DNA of 64,000 bases from Halosimplex rubrum (GTDB taxonomy: Archaea > Halobacteriota > Halobacteria > Halobacteriales > Haloarculaceae): the NCBI RefSeq assembly GCF_013415885.1, contig NZ_CP058910.1:558001-622000 (forward strand), given 5' to 3'. Made by a program: the position numbers and the translations under genes. Shown here in pieces: positions 17,328 to 25,926 of this stretch. The notes under the pieces were generated by a model. The model was given only the letters and a program-made list of their open reading frames with translations. It was not told the origin of the DNA and did no database searches. Each line of letters opens with the position of its first letter. The stretch's first letter is position 1.

Positions 17328-18368
17328 TCAGTCGCTCCGGACCTCGTCGAGGGCGACGCGCTCGCCGGTTTCGGCGGAGCGGTAGGCGGCGAGGACGATG
17401 TCGACGGCGGCGCGGGCCTCGCGGGCGGGGGCCTCGGGTTCGCGACCCTCGCGGACCGCGTCGACGAAGTCCCGGACGACGCCCTCGTGGTCGGTGCCGG
17501 CCGGGTGCGCCGCGCTCTCGACCGCCGGGTCCCGCGACTCGGTCTCGGCGCCCCACAGCGTCTCCTCGCCGGTGCCGACGCGGACCTCGATCCCGTTGCC
17601 GCCGAGCGCGAGCGACCCGTCGGTACCGTTGATCTCCGTGCGGTCGGTGCCGCCCTTGGTCGCCATCGTGACGGCGACGGTCCCGACGGCGCCGCTCTCG
17701 AAGCGCAGCGTCATGGCGCCGGTGTCCTCACATTCCAGGTCGCGGGCGAGCGCGGCCGCTTCGGCCTGCACGGACTCGACGCCGCCCATGACCCACTGCA
17801 GGGCGTCCAGCGAGTGGATCCCCTGGTTCATGAACGCGCCGCCGTCCATCTCGCGGGTGCCGCGCCACCCCGACGAATCGTAGTACGCCTGCGGACGGAA
17901 CCACTTGAGGTGGGTGTCCGCCAGCACCGGCCGGCCGATCTCGCCGTCCTCGACCGCGCGCTTCGCGCGACGGACCGCCGGGTCGAACCGCCGCTGGAAG
18001 ACGCCGGCCAGCGTGACGCCCGCCTCGTCGCAGGCCGCGACCATGCGATCGACCCGTTCGGCGGTCACGTCCAGCGGTTTCTCGCAGAGGACGTGCGCCC
18101 CGGCGTCGGCGAGGTCGGCCGTCACGTCGGCGTGGGTCCCGCTCGGCGTGCAGACGCTCGCGGCGTCGATATCCGCCTCGGCGACCATCGTCGCCGGGTC
18201 TTCGAAGGTGCGGGCCACGTCGTGGTCGTCGGCGAACGCCTCGGCGGCGTCGGCGTCCAGATCCGCGCAGGCGACCAGGTCGGCGCCGTCGACCTCGGCG
18301 ACCGCTTCGGCGTGGGTGTTGCCGATGCCGGCGCAGCCGACGATCCCGTATCGCAGTGAGTCAGCCAT
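17328..18368 (-). CDS. Gfo/Idh/MocA-family NAD(P)-dependent oxidoreductase
   Basis: A 346-residue protein with an N-terminal Rossmann fold: GIVGCAGIGNTHAEA binds NAD(P), and ADLDADAAEAF marks the end of beta-2. The family EKP motif is in HVLCEKPLD near residue 95, supplying the catalytic Lys. The C-terminal alpha/beta domain carries GGAFMNQGIHSLD with the conserved His-x-x-Asp. Family members oxidise or reduce sugars, inositols or related polyols; the substrate is not predictable. No sugar genes flank it. It is divergent from the gene at 18503. Confidence 0.9.
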   Translation of the reverse strand: MADSLRYGIVGCAGIGNTHAEAVAEVDGADLVACADLDADAAEAFADDHDVARTFEDPATMVAEADIDAASVCTPSGTHADVTADLADAGAHVLCEKPLDVTAERVDRMVAACDEAGVTLAGVFQRRFDPAVRRAKRAVEDGEIGRPVLADTHLKWFRPQAYYDSSGWRGTREMDGGAFMNQGIHSLDALQWVMGGVESVQAEAAALARDLECEDTGAMTLRFESGAVGTVAVTMATKGGTDRTEINGTDGSLALGGNGIEVRVGTGEETLWGAETESRDPAVESAAHPAGTDHEGVVRDFVDAVREGREPEAPAREARAAVDIVLAAYRSAETGERVALDEVRSD

Positions 18369-18469
18369 GGACTCTCTCGGCGCGGCCAGCCGTAAGTATC
18401 CCCCGTCGCCGGAGAGTCATGCTTCCGCTTCCGTCGACCGTCCGGCCGAGTGTCGTGTTCGTTTCCCAA

Positions 18470-18479
18470 CTATTAAACC
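18470..18479 (+). promoter_or_regulatory. TATA-like box of the 18503 gene
   Basis: The motif ctattaaacc lies 24-33 nt before the ATG at 18503 and supports that start over the upstream in-frame extension to 18356. Confidence 0.5.
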
Positions 18480-18502
18480 GGAGACGGGCGAAGCCGCTGG
18501 CA

Positions 18503-19009
18503 ATGGGGCTGTCGGACATCGCCGCGGGGATCGAGGTCGTCGACGAGCAGCGCGCGGGCGGGGTCGCCACCGTCGACCGCGTCGACGACCCGCTGGCCGA
18601 CCGGCTGGAGCCGTTCGCCGAGGAGTTGCCCTGCTCGCCCGGCGAAGCCGCGGCGCTCGTCGACGCCTACGCCGCCGGCAAGCGCGTCGGCGCCGCCGCT
18701 CGCGTCGCCGGCGTCGCGCCCACCGACGGGGCGAAGGCGCTGCACCTGTTCGGCGAGCACGTCTCCCCCGTCGGCCCGATGGGCCGGGAGATCGTCGCCG
18801 ACTGGCTGGCCGGGGAACTGCCCCGCACCGAAGCCGTCGAACTCGCCGGCGTGTCGGACGGGGAGTTCGCCCTCGCCGCCTTCGTCGAGACGCACGACCC
18901 CATCGACGGCGCGATGGAGGCCGTCGCGGGCGCGCTCTCGGTCGACGACGCGGACACGCGCGAGGCGCTCGGCGAGACGATGGACGGCCCCGGCGAGACG
19001 GACTTCTGA
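18503..19009 (+). CDS. Conserved haloarchaeal helical protein, function unknown
   Basis: A 168-residue, largely alpha-helical acidic protein. Two regions resemble HTH-like units: AAALVDAYAAGKRVGAAARV near residue 52, and LPRTEAVELAGVSDGEFALA near 110. The second has the alanine/valine spacing of a helix-turn-helix of the Trp-repressor or homeodomain-like kind. That suggests a DNA-binding or regulatory role, but it is an inference from pattern. It is monocistronic and divergent from the oxidoreductase. Confidence 0.6.
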   Translation: MGLSDIAAGIEVVDEQRAGGVATVDRVDDPLADRLEPFAEELPCSPGEAAALVDAYAAGKRVGAAARVAGVAPTDGAKALHLFGEHVSPVGPMGREIVADWLAGELPRTEAVELAGVSDGEFALAAFVETHDPIDGAMEAVAGALSVDDADTREALGETMDGPGETDF

Positions 19010-19082
19010 CCGCGTCTTCGGGCTGACAGCCACTGCGGGAGACGCGTGCGCCACCGCACCCACTCCGGCGATCGCCGACCGC

Positions 19083-19514
19083 TCACCGAACGACGGTCAC
19101 GGTCACGGGCGCCTCGCCGACGACGGTCGTCGCGACGGTCCCGAGGAGCCGGCGGCCGATATCGGAGCGGTCGCCCCCGTGGCCGCCCATGACGATCTGG
19201 TCGACGTCCATATCCTCGGCGGCCGCCAGGATCGTCTCGGCTGGGTCGCCGGTCTCGACGACCGTCTCGACGGTTCGGTCGCCCTCGGCGGCGGCCCCGC
19301 GGGCGCTCTCGACCAGCGACTGAGTACGCTCGCGGGCGTCTTCGCGGCGCCGCTCGTCGGGTTCGAGGACGCCGCCCTCGCTCATCGAGGCGTCGAGCGG
19401 CGTGACGACGTTCAGGACGGTGATCCGGCAGTCGAACGTCTCCAGCGCGTGGGCGAGCGCCTCGTCGGCCAGCGGTGACCCGTCGAGCGGGACGAGCACG
19501 TGCGAGGGGGTCAT
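19083..19514 (-). CDS. Universal stress protein, UspA family
   Basis: A 143-residue single USP domain. It starts HVLVPLDGSPLADEALAHAL and ends with the ATP-binding loop G-G-H-G-G-(9 residues)-G-T (MGGHGGDRSDIGRRLLGTVA), so it is probably the nucleotide-binding type. The C-terminal PVTVTVVR is the usual final strand. USP proteins dimerise and modulate stress responses; haloarchaea have many copies. Its divergent neighbour is an MDR dehydrogenase with about 108 nt between the two starts. Confidence 0.92.
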   Translation of the reverse strand: MTPSHVLVPLDGSPLADEALAHALETFDCRITVLNVVTPLDASMSEGGVLEPDERRREDARERTQSLVESARGAAAEGDRTVETVVETGDPAETILAAAEDMDVDQIVMGGHGGDRSDIGRRLLGTVATTVVGEAPVTVTVVR

Positions 19515-19622
19515 ACTCGACCAATGTACGCCCGAACGGAAGTACCTGCGCCGGCGGGGACAGCGGCGGCACGGATCGCCGCCGACGCCGGACTCTTGCC
19601 CGCAGACCACGGATCGCCACCC

Positions 19623-20630
19623 ATGCGAGCCGCAGCGTTCACCGACCTCGTCGGACCGGAGGGCGTGCGCGTCGTCGACCAGCCCGACCCCGAACCCGCC
19701 CGGGGCGAAGCCGTCGTCGACGTCGAGGCCTGTTCGATCAACCGCCACGACCTGTGGATCCTCGAAGGCGACTCCGCGATGGTCGACGCCGACGACCTCC
19801 CGTTCGTCTCGGGACTCGACGTCGCCGGGACGGTCCGCGAGGCGGCCCCCGACGTGACCGGCGTCGAACCGGGCGACCGCGTCGTCCTCTGTCCCAACGA
19901 GACGTGCGGGCGGTGTCGGTTCTGTCGCGAGGGGCCGGAGAACATGTGCGAGCGCTTCTCGCTGTACCACGGCGGGCTGGCCGAGCGGGCCCGGGTGACG
20001 GCCGACCGACTCGTCGCCCTCCCCGACGGCGTGGACACCACGACCGCCGCCGCGCTCCCGACGGCGTACATGACTGCCTACCGGATGTTGCGACGCGCCG
20101 ACGTGACGACCGGCGACCGCGTGTTCGTCCCCGGCGCGACCGGCGGCGTCGGCGTCGCGGCGGTCCAACTGTGCGACGCCCTCGGTATCGAGACGGTCGG
20201 CACCTCTCGCTCGGCCGCGAAACTCGACCGCGTCCGCGAGGTCGGGCTCGATCGCGGGATCGAATCGGCCGACACCGACGAGATCGAAGCCGCGATCGAC
20301 GAGCCGGTCGACGCCGTCGTCAACCACCTCGGCGGCGAGTACTCGAACCTGGGCCAGTCCGTCCTCCGTCGGGGCGGAACCATGGTCGTCTGCGGCCGCA
20401 CCGCCGGCGGGACCTCCGAGTTCGACGTGGCCGACCTCTTCCTCGGGCACAAGCGGATCGTCGGCTCGACGATGGGCACCCAGTCCGACCTGGAGCGGCT
20501 GGTCGCGTTCGTCGAAGACGGCCGTCTGGACCCCGTGGTCGACGAGACCTACCCGCTGGCCGAGACCGGCGCGGCCTTCGCGGCGATGCAAGAACGGGAG
20601 AGCGTCGGGAAGCTGGTGGTGGTATCGTAG
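19623..20630 (+). CDS. Medium-chain (zinc-type) alcohol dehydrogenase/quinone reductase family protein
   Basis: A 335-residue MDR protein with a GroES-like N-terminal domain and a Rossmann domain with FVPGATGGVGVAAVQ for NAD(P)H. The structural-zinc cluster is intact (CGRCRFC followed by ENMC, plus a Cys just before). At the catalytic site a Cys is present (ACSINRHD), but the usual G-H-E is G-L-D (PFVSGLDVAG), so catalytic zinc binding may be altered. This places it between zinc ADHs and quinone oxidoreductases. The ATG at 19623 is chosen over an upstream in-frame opening that runs through antisense USP sequence. Confidence 0.88.
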   Translation: MRAAAFTDLVGPEGVRVVDQPDPEPARGEAVVDVEACSINRHDLWILEGDSAMVDADDLPFVSGLDVAGTVREAAPDVTGVEPGDRVVLCPNETCGRCRFCREGPENMCERFSLYHGGLAERARVTADRLVALPDGVDTTTAAALPTAYMTAYRMLRRADVTTGDRVFVPGATGGVGVAAVQLCDALGIETVGTSRSAAKLDRVREVGLDRGIESADTDEIEAAIDEPVDAVVNHLGGEYSNLGQSVLRRGGTMVVCGRTAGGTSEFDVADLFLGHKRIVGSTMGTQSDLERLVAFVEDGRLDPVVDETYPLAETGAAFAAMQERESVGKLVVVS

Positions 20631-20674
20631 CGGGCCGACCGCTCCTCTCAGAACGTGACAGATGCCGAAAAGTA

Positions 20675-20747
20675 TAGTCCCGGGAAGATTCGAACTTCCG
20701 TCGTTGCCCCCAGAAGGCAACAGGATTGGCCACTACCCCACGGGACT
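20675..20747 (-). tRNA. tRNA-Gln (anticodon CTG)
   Basis: On the minus strand the acceptor arms AGTCCCG and CGGGACT pair fully, with discriminator A. The anticodon stem TTGCC/GGCAA encloses TTCTGGG with anticodon CTG. The T stem GGAAG/CTTCC encloses TTCGAAT. No intron and no encoded CCA. CTG reads CAG, the Gln codon preferred in a GC-rich genome. Confidence 0.96.
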
Positions 20748-20860
20748 TTGACATGTTTTCCGCCTGTTCGCTCAGCGACTCTACACCAATCGTAGGTGGG
20801 AGCCGCACTTGAGTGTTGCGGAGCAGCAGTCATTCGAGGGATGGTAACGTGCATACAGCA

Positions 20861-21445
20861 CTACGGGTCTGTCGTGGCCGAGGCCGGAACTTCGTAGTGT
20901 TCCTTTCGGTGGCAGTTGGCACAGAGCACTTCGCAGTTGTCGATCTCGTCGCGGATGCTCTCCTCCGCGTATCCGTAACTGATCATCTCGGAGACGCCCA
21001 GTTCCTTCTCGGTCGAATCGGTGTGGTGAAAGTCGAGACAGGCCGGATGACCGGCACCGCAGCGACGACACTCGCAGTGCTCGCGTTTGAACTCGTGGAG
21101 CCAGGCGCGCAGCGTCTCCCGCCGGTCTTCCTTCTTCTGTATCTCGGACTCCCTGTTTTTGTAGTACCAGCGCTGGTATCCCGACAGGTCTTCCCACACT
21201 TTGTCGTCCGGAAGGTCTACCCCGTTCGGTTTCGGCTGAACGGGGAAGCCACCGTTTTCGCCCTGCGAGTAGGTTTCCAGTCCTGCCCGCTCCTTGGCTT
21301 CGTTCCAACCGCCGAGTATCCGCATTATCGTCGAAGCCGCCGGCGTCAGTCCGAGTTCGACGTACTCCTTCTTCGTCGGAGAGTCACCCAGCCGCTTTGC
21401 GGCCTCCCGGAGCGATTCGATACACTCCCGTTCCGTTCTCGCCAT
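20861..21445 (-). CDS. HNH endonuclease with homing-endonuclease-associated repeat
   Basis: A 194-residue protein. Residues about 10-60 match the homing endonuclease associated repeat (S-P-T-K-K-E-Y, then a serine-rich turn and GGWNEAKERAGL), a small DNA-binding unit. The C-terminal part is an HNH nuclease with a zinc frame: CRRCG, then CLDFHHTD, then CEVLCANCHRKEH. The His-His and Asn/His residues needed for metal-dependent cleavage are present. A GTG six bases upstream (21451) is an alternative start. The gene lies about 114 nt from tRNA-Gln. It could be a free-standing selfish nuclease or part of a defence function. Confidence 0.85.
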   Translation of the reverse strand: MARTERECIESLREAAKRLGDSPTKKEYVELGLTPAASTIMRILGGWNEAKERAGLETYSQGENGGFPVQPKPNGVDLPDDKVWEDLSGYQRWYYKNRESEIQKKEDRRETLRAWLHEFKREHCECRRCGAGHPACLDFHHTDSTEKELGVSEMISYGYAEESIRDEIDNCEVLCANCHRKEHYEVPASATTDP

Positions 21446-21506
21446 GGACACGTCCGTTTGCTCCCGGTTTCCGTCAAGTATCTACGGACCCGAAGCGACG
21501 CCCCGG

Positions 21507-21669
21507 CTACAACTCCCGCTCGTAGAAGGTCATCGTCACGGCCGGCGTCGACTCCCGATGCGTCTCGGCGTACGGCACACCGAAACCTCGGTGGGACGAG
21601 AGAAACCGACGGTTCGAACGGCAACGTCTGGCGGACTTCGTCGGGGTCGGGCGCGCGTCGCCGGGAAAG
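21507..21669 (-). pseudogene. Frameshifted C-terminal gene remnant
   Basis: Minus-strand sequence reads as protein-like DPDEVRQTLPFEPSVSLVPP in one frame. One base later it continues in another frame as GVPYAETHRESTP...FYEREL, then stop. Removing one T from a TTT run near the junction joins the two frames into R-F-G-V-P-Y. No start codon is present and the 5' part is missing, since the LarE-like gene's stop at 21673 abuts. I read it as the 3' end of a decayed gene with a single-base insertion, family unknown. A sequencing error would explain the frameshift but not the missing 5' part. Confidence 0.4.
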
Positions 21670-21672
21670 CGC

Positions 21673-22584
21673 TCAGATCTCATCTGCGGTCGGGTAGTCG
21701 GTGCCGAACACGTCCTCGACGGCGGAATCGTCGTCGCCGTCGTCGTCGGTCTCCGGTTCGTCGGGTGCTTCCTCGTCGGCGGGGCTGACGCTGCCGGTGC
21801 GGTAGCCGTCGAGGTCCAGCGTCACGTGGTCGAAGCCGAGTTCGCCGATGTACTGGCGGGCGGCGCGGACGAACTCCGGGTCGAGCGCGTCTTCGAGTTC
21901 GTCCTCGCCGACCTCGATGCGGGCGATACCGTCGTGGTCGCGCACGCGGAACTGCTCGAAGCCCCACGTCCGCAGGACGGTCTCGGCCTGCTCGATGCGG
22001 CCGAGCCGCTCCTCGGTGACCTCCAGGCCGGTGGGGATGCGCGAGGAGAGACAGGCCATCGAGGGCTTGTCCGCGACGGAGAGGCCGTAGTCGTCGGCGA
22101 TCTCCCGGACTTCCGACTTGACGAGGTCGTGCTCCAGCAGCGGCGAGTAGGCGTCGAGCTCCTCGACGGCCTGGAGTCCCGGGCGGTGACCCTCGCCGGG
22201 GTCGGAGGCGTTGGTGCCGTCGCAGACCACGTCGATGCCCAGTTCCTCGGCGTGGTCGAACATCGCGCCCAGCCGCATGGTGCGGCAGTGATAACAGCGG
22301 TCGTCACCGTTCTCGACGAACGCCTGGCTGTCGAGCTCGGAGAACTCGACGACCTCGTGGCGGATGCCGATCTCCTCGGCGACGCGGCGGGCGTCGTCGA
22401 GTTCGGCGTCGGGGAGCGTCTCGCTTTTGGCCGTGCAGGCGACGGCGTCGTCGCCGAGCGCGTCGTGGGCGATGGCGGCGACTGCGCTGGAGTCCACGCC
22501 GCCGGAGAAGGCGACGAGGACGCCGTCGCGGTCGGCCAGGTCGGCGCGCGCGGCGGCGAGCTTGTCGGCGACCGAAGTGCTCAT
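21673..22584 (-). CDS. larE: LarE-like ATP-dependent sulfurtransferase (PP-loop)
   Basis: A 303-residue protein with the PP-loop AFSGGVDSSAVAAIA at about residues 24-38, which adenylates the substrate. Then come the LarE-typical KSETLPDAEL, RCYHCR, DGTNASD, and KPSMACLSSRIPTG. LarE donates sulfur to build the nickel-pincer nucleotide cofactor. The three cysteines (CxxC plus one in ACLSSR) resemble the class that carries an iron-sulfur cluster instead of sacrificing its own cysteine. LarB and LarC are not next to it here. The C-terminal 30 residues are an acidic, probably disordered tail. An 18-nt inverted repeat (AACGGGC-aaaa-GCCCGTT, 22603-22620) overlaps its promoter region. Confidence 0.85.
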   Translation of the reverse strand: MSTSVADKLAAARADLADRDGVLVAFSGGVDSSAVAAIAHDALGDDAVACTAKSETLPDAELDDARRVAEEIGIRHEVVEFSELDSQAFVENGDDRCYHCRTMRLGAMFDHAEELGIDVVCDGTNASDPGEGHRPGLQAVEELDAYSPLLEHDLVKSEVREIADDYGLSVADKPSMACLSSRIPTGLEVTEERLGRIEQAETVLRTWGFEQFRVRDHDGIARIEVGEDELEDALDPEFVRAARQYIGELGFDHVTLDLDGYRTGSVSPADEEAPDEPETDDDGDDDSAVEDVFGTDYPTADEI

Positions 22585-22602
22585 CGCCGGCGATTCGGTG
22601 TG

Positions 22603-22620
22603 AACGGGCAAAAGCCCGTT
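22603..22620. repeat. Perfect inverted repeat upstream of larE
   Basis: AACGGGC and GCCCGTT flank a four-A spacer, 19-36 nt before the larE start on the minus strand. The A-rich centre could be the TATA element, with the arms acting as an operator. Positional inference only. Confidence 0.4.
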
Positions 22621-22825
22621 GTTCGCCGCCGCGCGGGCGCCGTCGAACGCGACCGGACCGGCGAGTGCCGGGTCCAGACCTTTCGGTCCGGCGGTTCTCC
22701 CTCGGGTATGGAAGTCCCTTCTCGCGGTCGAGTACGGAGCCGACGGCTCGGGGCCGACGCCGCCCGGGATCCGTCGCGGGAGTCACGGCGGACGGTCGGT
22801 CGCGGTCGCCGGGCCGCGGTGGACG

Positions 22826-23818
22826 ATGGCCGGTAGCGAGGGGTCATCGGGCGGTTCGGACGCCGGGACGAGCGGCCTGCGCCACTGGGTGTTCCTCGAC
22901 GGGAACCGCTGGCTGATCACCGCCGTCGTCTGCGTCGCGGTCTTCGCCGTCACGCGCGGGCTCGTCGCCCTGGGGGTCCTCGCGGTCGGGCCGAGCGGCA
23001 ACGTACCGACGGTGTTCGGGAGCGGCATCACTTCCGGGGTGTTCACGCTCGTCACGCTGACGCTGACGGTCAACCAGCTCGTCTCCTCGCAGGTGTTCGG
23101 CAAGCCCGACTCGCTGCGACAGCGCTACGAGAAGGGCGCCCGGCTCCGCGACCGCGTCGCGGAGCTGAGCGGCCGGTCGACGGTGCCGGTCGACACCGCC
23201 GACTTCGTCGCGGTCGTCGGCGAGGCCCTCGACGACCGCGCCGACTCGCTCCGCGGATCGCGGCAGGGGACGGCGAGCGCCGACGCCGGGGGAGCGGGCG
23301 ACCTCGCGACGCTGGCGAGCGACCTCGGCGACTTCGCCGACCGGATCGCCCGCGTCTCCGGCGAGATGAAACCGGTCGAGGCCATCTCGGCGACCGCCGG
23401 GTCGGACTACGCGCGCTTCCGGCGGCGCGTCCGGGCCGAGACCGCGGGCGCGGAGCTGTCCGACCCCGTCGCCGACGACCTCGACGCGGTCGAGGAGTTA
23501 CTGGGCCACCTCTCGGTCGCCCGGCAGTACTTCAAGACGCTCGCGCTCCACCAGGAACTCGCGAAGCTCTCGCGGGAGATTATCTACCTGAGCGTCCCCT
23601 GCCTGCTCGTCGCGGTCTCCGTCCCGCTGCTGTATCGCTCGAACGGGGCGGCGGTCCCCGAACCGGCGCTCCCGTGGGTGATCAGCGCGGCGGTCGCGGT
23701 GGTGCTCGCGCCGCTGGTCGTGCTCGTGGTGCGACTGCTGCGCGTCTCGACGGTGATGCGCTACACCGTCTCGACGGGGCCGTTCGCGCCGCCCGAGGAC
23801 TGGCCCTGGAACGAGTGA
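22826..23818 (+). CDS. Four-helix haloarchaeal integral membrane protein, function unknown
   Basis: A 330-residue protein with two transmembrane helices near the N terminus (WLITAVVCVAVFAVTRGLVA and SGVFTLVTLTLTVNQLV). A large soluble helical middle (about 95-255, SLRQRYEKGARLRDRVAEL onward) follows, then two more helices (IIYLSVPCLLVAVSVPLL and WVISAAVAVVLAPLVVLVV). The order TM-TM-soluble-TM-TM loosely recalls bestrophin/DUF2254-like channels, but I cannot confirm it. The ATG at 22826 is the most N-terminal start consistent with the acidic Gly/Ser-rich leader; a longer frame to 22619 looks spurious. No clear operon partner. Confidence 0.6.
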   Translation: MAGSEGSSGGSDAGTSGLRHWVFLDGNRWLITAVVCVAVFAVTRGLVALGVLAVGPSGNVPTVFGSGITSGVFTLVTLTLTVNQLVSSQVFGKPDSLRQRYEKGARLRDRVAELSGRSTVPVDTADFVAVVGEALDDRADSLRGSRQGTASADAGGAGDLATLASDLGDFADRIARVSGEMKPVEAISATAGSDYARFRRRVRAETAGAELSDPVADDLDAVEELLGHLSVARQYFKTLALHQELAKLSREIIYLSVPCLLVAVSVPLLYRSNGAAVPEPALPWVISAAVAVVLAPLVVLVVRLLRVSTVMRYTVSTGPFAPPEDWPWNE

Positions 23819-23943
23819 GGACCCGCCGGCGCCGTCGCTCGCGACGCCGCTTCGGCGGCCGACCGACGGTCTCGATGGCTCCCAGCGACCGGCCCGCGGC
23901 CGGCCGCGGGATTTTTCTCCGCCGGTAGCAATGTGGCGGGTAG

Positions 23944-25926
23944 ATGGACATCGAGACGATCCCCGGGGTCGGCGAGAAGACGGCCGCGGCGCTGTCGGAA
24001 CTCGACGACCCCGAGCGGGCGCTCCGCGACGGGGACGTGGCCGCGCTGGGCCGGGCCCCGGGCATCAGCGACGGCCGCGCCGCCCGCATCGCCCGCGCCG
24101 CCATCCGCCGCGAGCACGGCGATCCGGGGGGGTTCGCCGCCACGCCGCGCGCCCAGGAGATCTACCGCGACGCCCTCGATCTGGTCGGCGACCACGCCGT
24201 CACCCGCTACGCCGAGCGCCGCCTGGAGACGTTCTACCCCTCCCCCTCCCGCACCCGGGTCGAGGAGGCCCGCGAGTTCGCGGCTCGCGCGATGGAACGC
24301 GACCCCGACGACGAGGTCCGCGGCGCGCTGGCCGGGGTCGAACCCCTCGAATCACCGCCGAGCGTCCGCGTCCGGGACCGCTGTCTCGCCACGACCGACG
24401 CCGAGACCTACGCCCGCGCCCAGGACGCGCTCCCCGAGGTCAGCGTCGAGATCGTCGACGACGCCCGCGGCCTCGCTGACCTCGCCCGGGGGTACGCCAC
24501 CGTCGTCGCGCTCGACGACGCCTTCACCGGCGTCGAGGTCGACGGCGACGTGCGCGTCGAGCCCGACGCGCTGGACGACCCCGCCACCGTCGTCCCCGAG
24601 CGCACCCTCGCCTTCTTCGCCCACAACCGCGATCGCCTGCGGGCGGCCGTCGAGGTCCACCGCGTCGCCGAGATGGACCCGCCCTGCGACCTGGACGAAC
24701 TCGCCGACGCGCTCGCCCGCATCGACGACGACGGCGACGTCGCCGACGACGACCGTCTCGAGCGGTTGCAGACCGCCGTCGACGACCTCGACGCCGCCGT
24801 CTCGACCGCCGAGAGCGTCGCCAACGACCGCCTCCGGGCGGCCATCGAGGAGCGCGACGTGACCATCGAGGGCGCCGACCTCCTCTCGCTGGTCGAGCAG
24901 GGCGCCGGCGTCGACTCCCTGCTCCAGCGCGAGCTCGCCGACGAGTACGCCGAAGCGGTCGACGACGCCCGCGACCACCTCGTCGACGCCCTCGGCCTGG
25001 ACGACTACGCCGACATGGCTCGTCGGGCGTTCCCCGACCAGCCCACCTTCCCCGTCGAGCGCGACGAGGCGGTCGTCTCGCGGCTGCGCGAGGAACTCAC
25101 CACCGCCCGCGACCGCCGCGCGACCCGCCTCAAGCGGGAGGTCGCGACCGACCTGGCCGACGCCCGCGAGGACGCCGAGGCGCTGGCCGAGGCCGCGCTC
25201 GAACTCGACGTCGAACTCGCGATCGCCCGGTTCGCCCGCGAGTACGACTGTACGATGCCGGAAGTCGGCGGCGAGGGGATCGCCATCGAGGGCGGCCGCT
25301 CGCCGCTTTTGGACGTGGCCTACGGGGAAGTCGACCCCGTCGACTACGGCGTCGAGGGCGTCGCCCTGTTGACGGGCGTCAACAGCGGCGGGAAGACGTC
25401 CGTGCTCGACCTGGTCGCGCTGACCGTCACGCTCGCGCACATGGGGTTGCCCGTCCCCGCCGACTCTGCCCGCGTCGAACACGTCGAGGAGTTGCACTAC
25501 CACGCCAAGACTCAGGGGACGCTGGACGCCGGCGCCTTCGAGTCCACCCTCCGGGAGTTCGGGAGCCTGGTCGACGATATCCGGTCGGGCGACGGGGGGA
25601 GCGTGGTCGTCCTCGTCGACGAACTGGAGAGCATCACCGAGCCCGGCGCCAGCGCGAAGATCATGGCCGGCATCCTCGAAGCGTTCGACGCCACGGACGC
25701 CACCGCCGTCTTCGTCACCCACCTCGCCCGCGAGATCCGGGACGCCGCCCGCACCGAGCTGGCCGTCGACGGCATCGAAGCCGAGGGCCTGGTCGACGGC
25801 GAACTCGTGGTCGACCGCTCGCCGGTGAAGGACGTGCTCGCCCGCTCGACCCCGGAACTCATCGTCGAGAAGCTCGCCGACGAGCGCGACGGGTTCTACG
25901 TGGAACTGCTGGAGAAGTTCGAGTGA
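23944..25926 (+). CDS. MutS-like DNA-repair ATPase with N-terminal HhH (archaeal MutS5-type)
   Basis: A 660-residue protein. The N terminus has a helix-hairpin-helix (ETIPGVGEKTAAAL) and a second, GISDGRAARIARAAI, for DNA backbone binding. A helical clamp/lever region follows. The C-terminal MutS-type ABC ATPase has Walker A GVNSGGKTS, a signature-like region, Walker B VVVLVDELESITEPG and VFVTHLA. The mismatch-recognition domain with its Phe-x-Glu motif is absent, so it is not a classical MutS. It belongs to the archaeal MutS-related group suggested to act on branched or recombining DNA. A TATA-like atttttc lies about 28-34 nt upstream. Confidence 0.85.
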   Translation: MDIETIPGVGEKTAAALSELDDPERALRDGDVAALGRAPGISDGRAARIARAAIRREHGDPGGFAATPRAQEIYRDALDLVGDHAVTRYAERRLETFYPSPSRTRVEEAREFAARAMERDPDDEVRGALAGVEPLESPPSVRVRDRCLATTDAETYARAQDALPEVSVEIVDDARGLADLARGYATVVALDDAFTGVEVDGDVRVEPDALDDPATVVPERTLAFFAHNRDRLRAAVEVHRVAEMDPPCDLDELADALARIDDDGDVADDDRLERLQTAVDDLDAAVSTAESVANDRLRAAIEERDVTIEGADLLSLVEQGAGVDSLLQRELADEYAEAVDDARDHLVDALGLDDYADMARRAFPDQPTFPVERDEAVVSRLREELTTARDRRATRLKREVATDLADAREDAEALAEAALELDVELAIARFAREYDCTMPEVGGEGIAIEGGRSPLLDVAYGEVDPVDYGVEGVALLTGVNSGGKTSVLDLVALTVTLAHMGLPVPADSARVEHVEELHYHAKTQGTLDAGAFESTLREFGSLVDDIRSGDGGSVVVLVDELESITEPGASAKIMAGILEAFDATDATAVFVTHLAREIRDAARTELAVDGIEAEGLVDGELVVDRSPVKDVLARSTPELIVEKLADERDGFYVELLEKFE

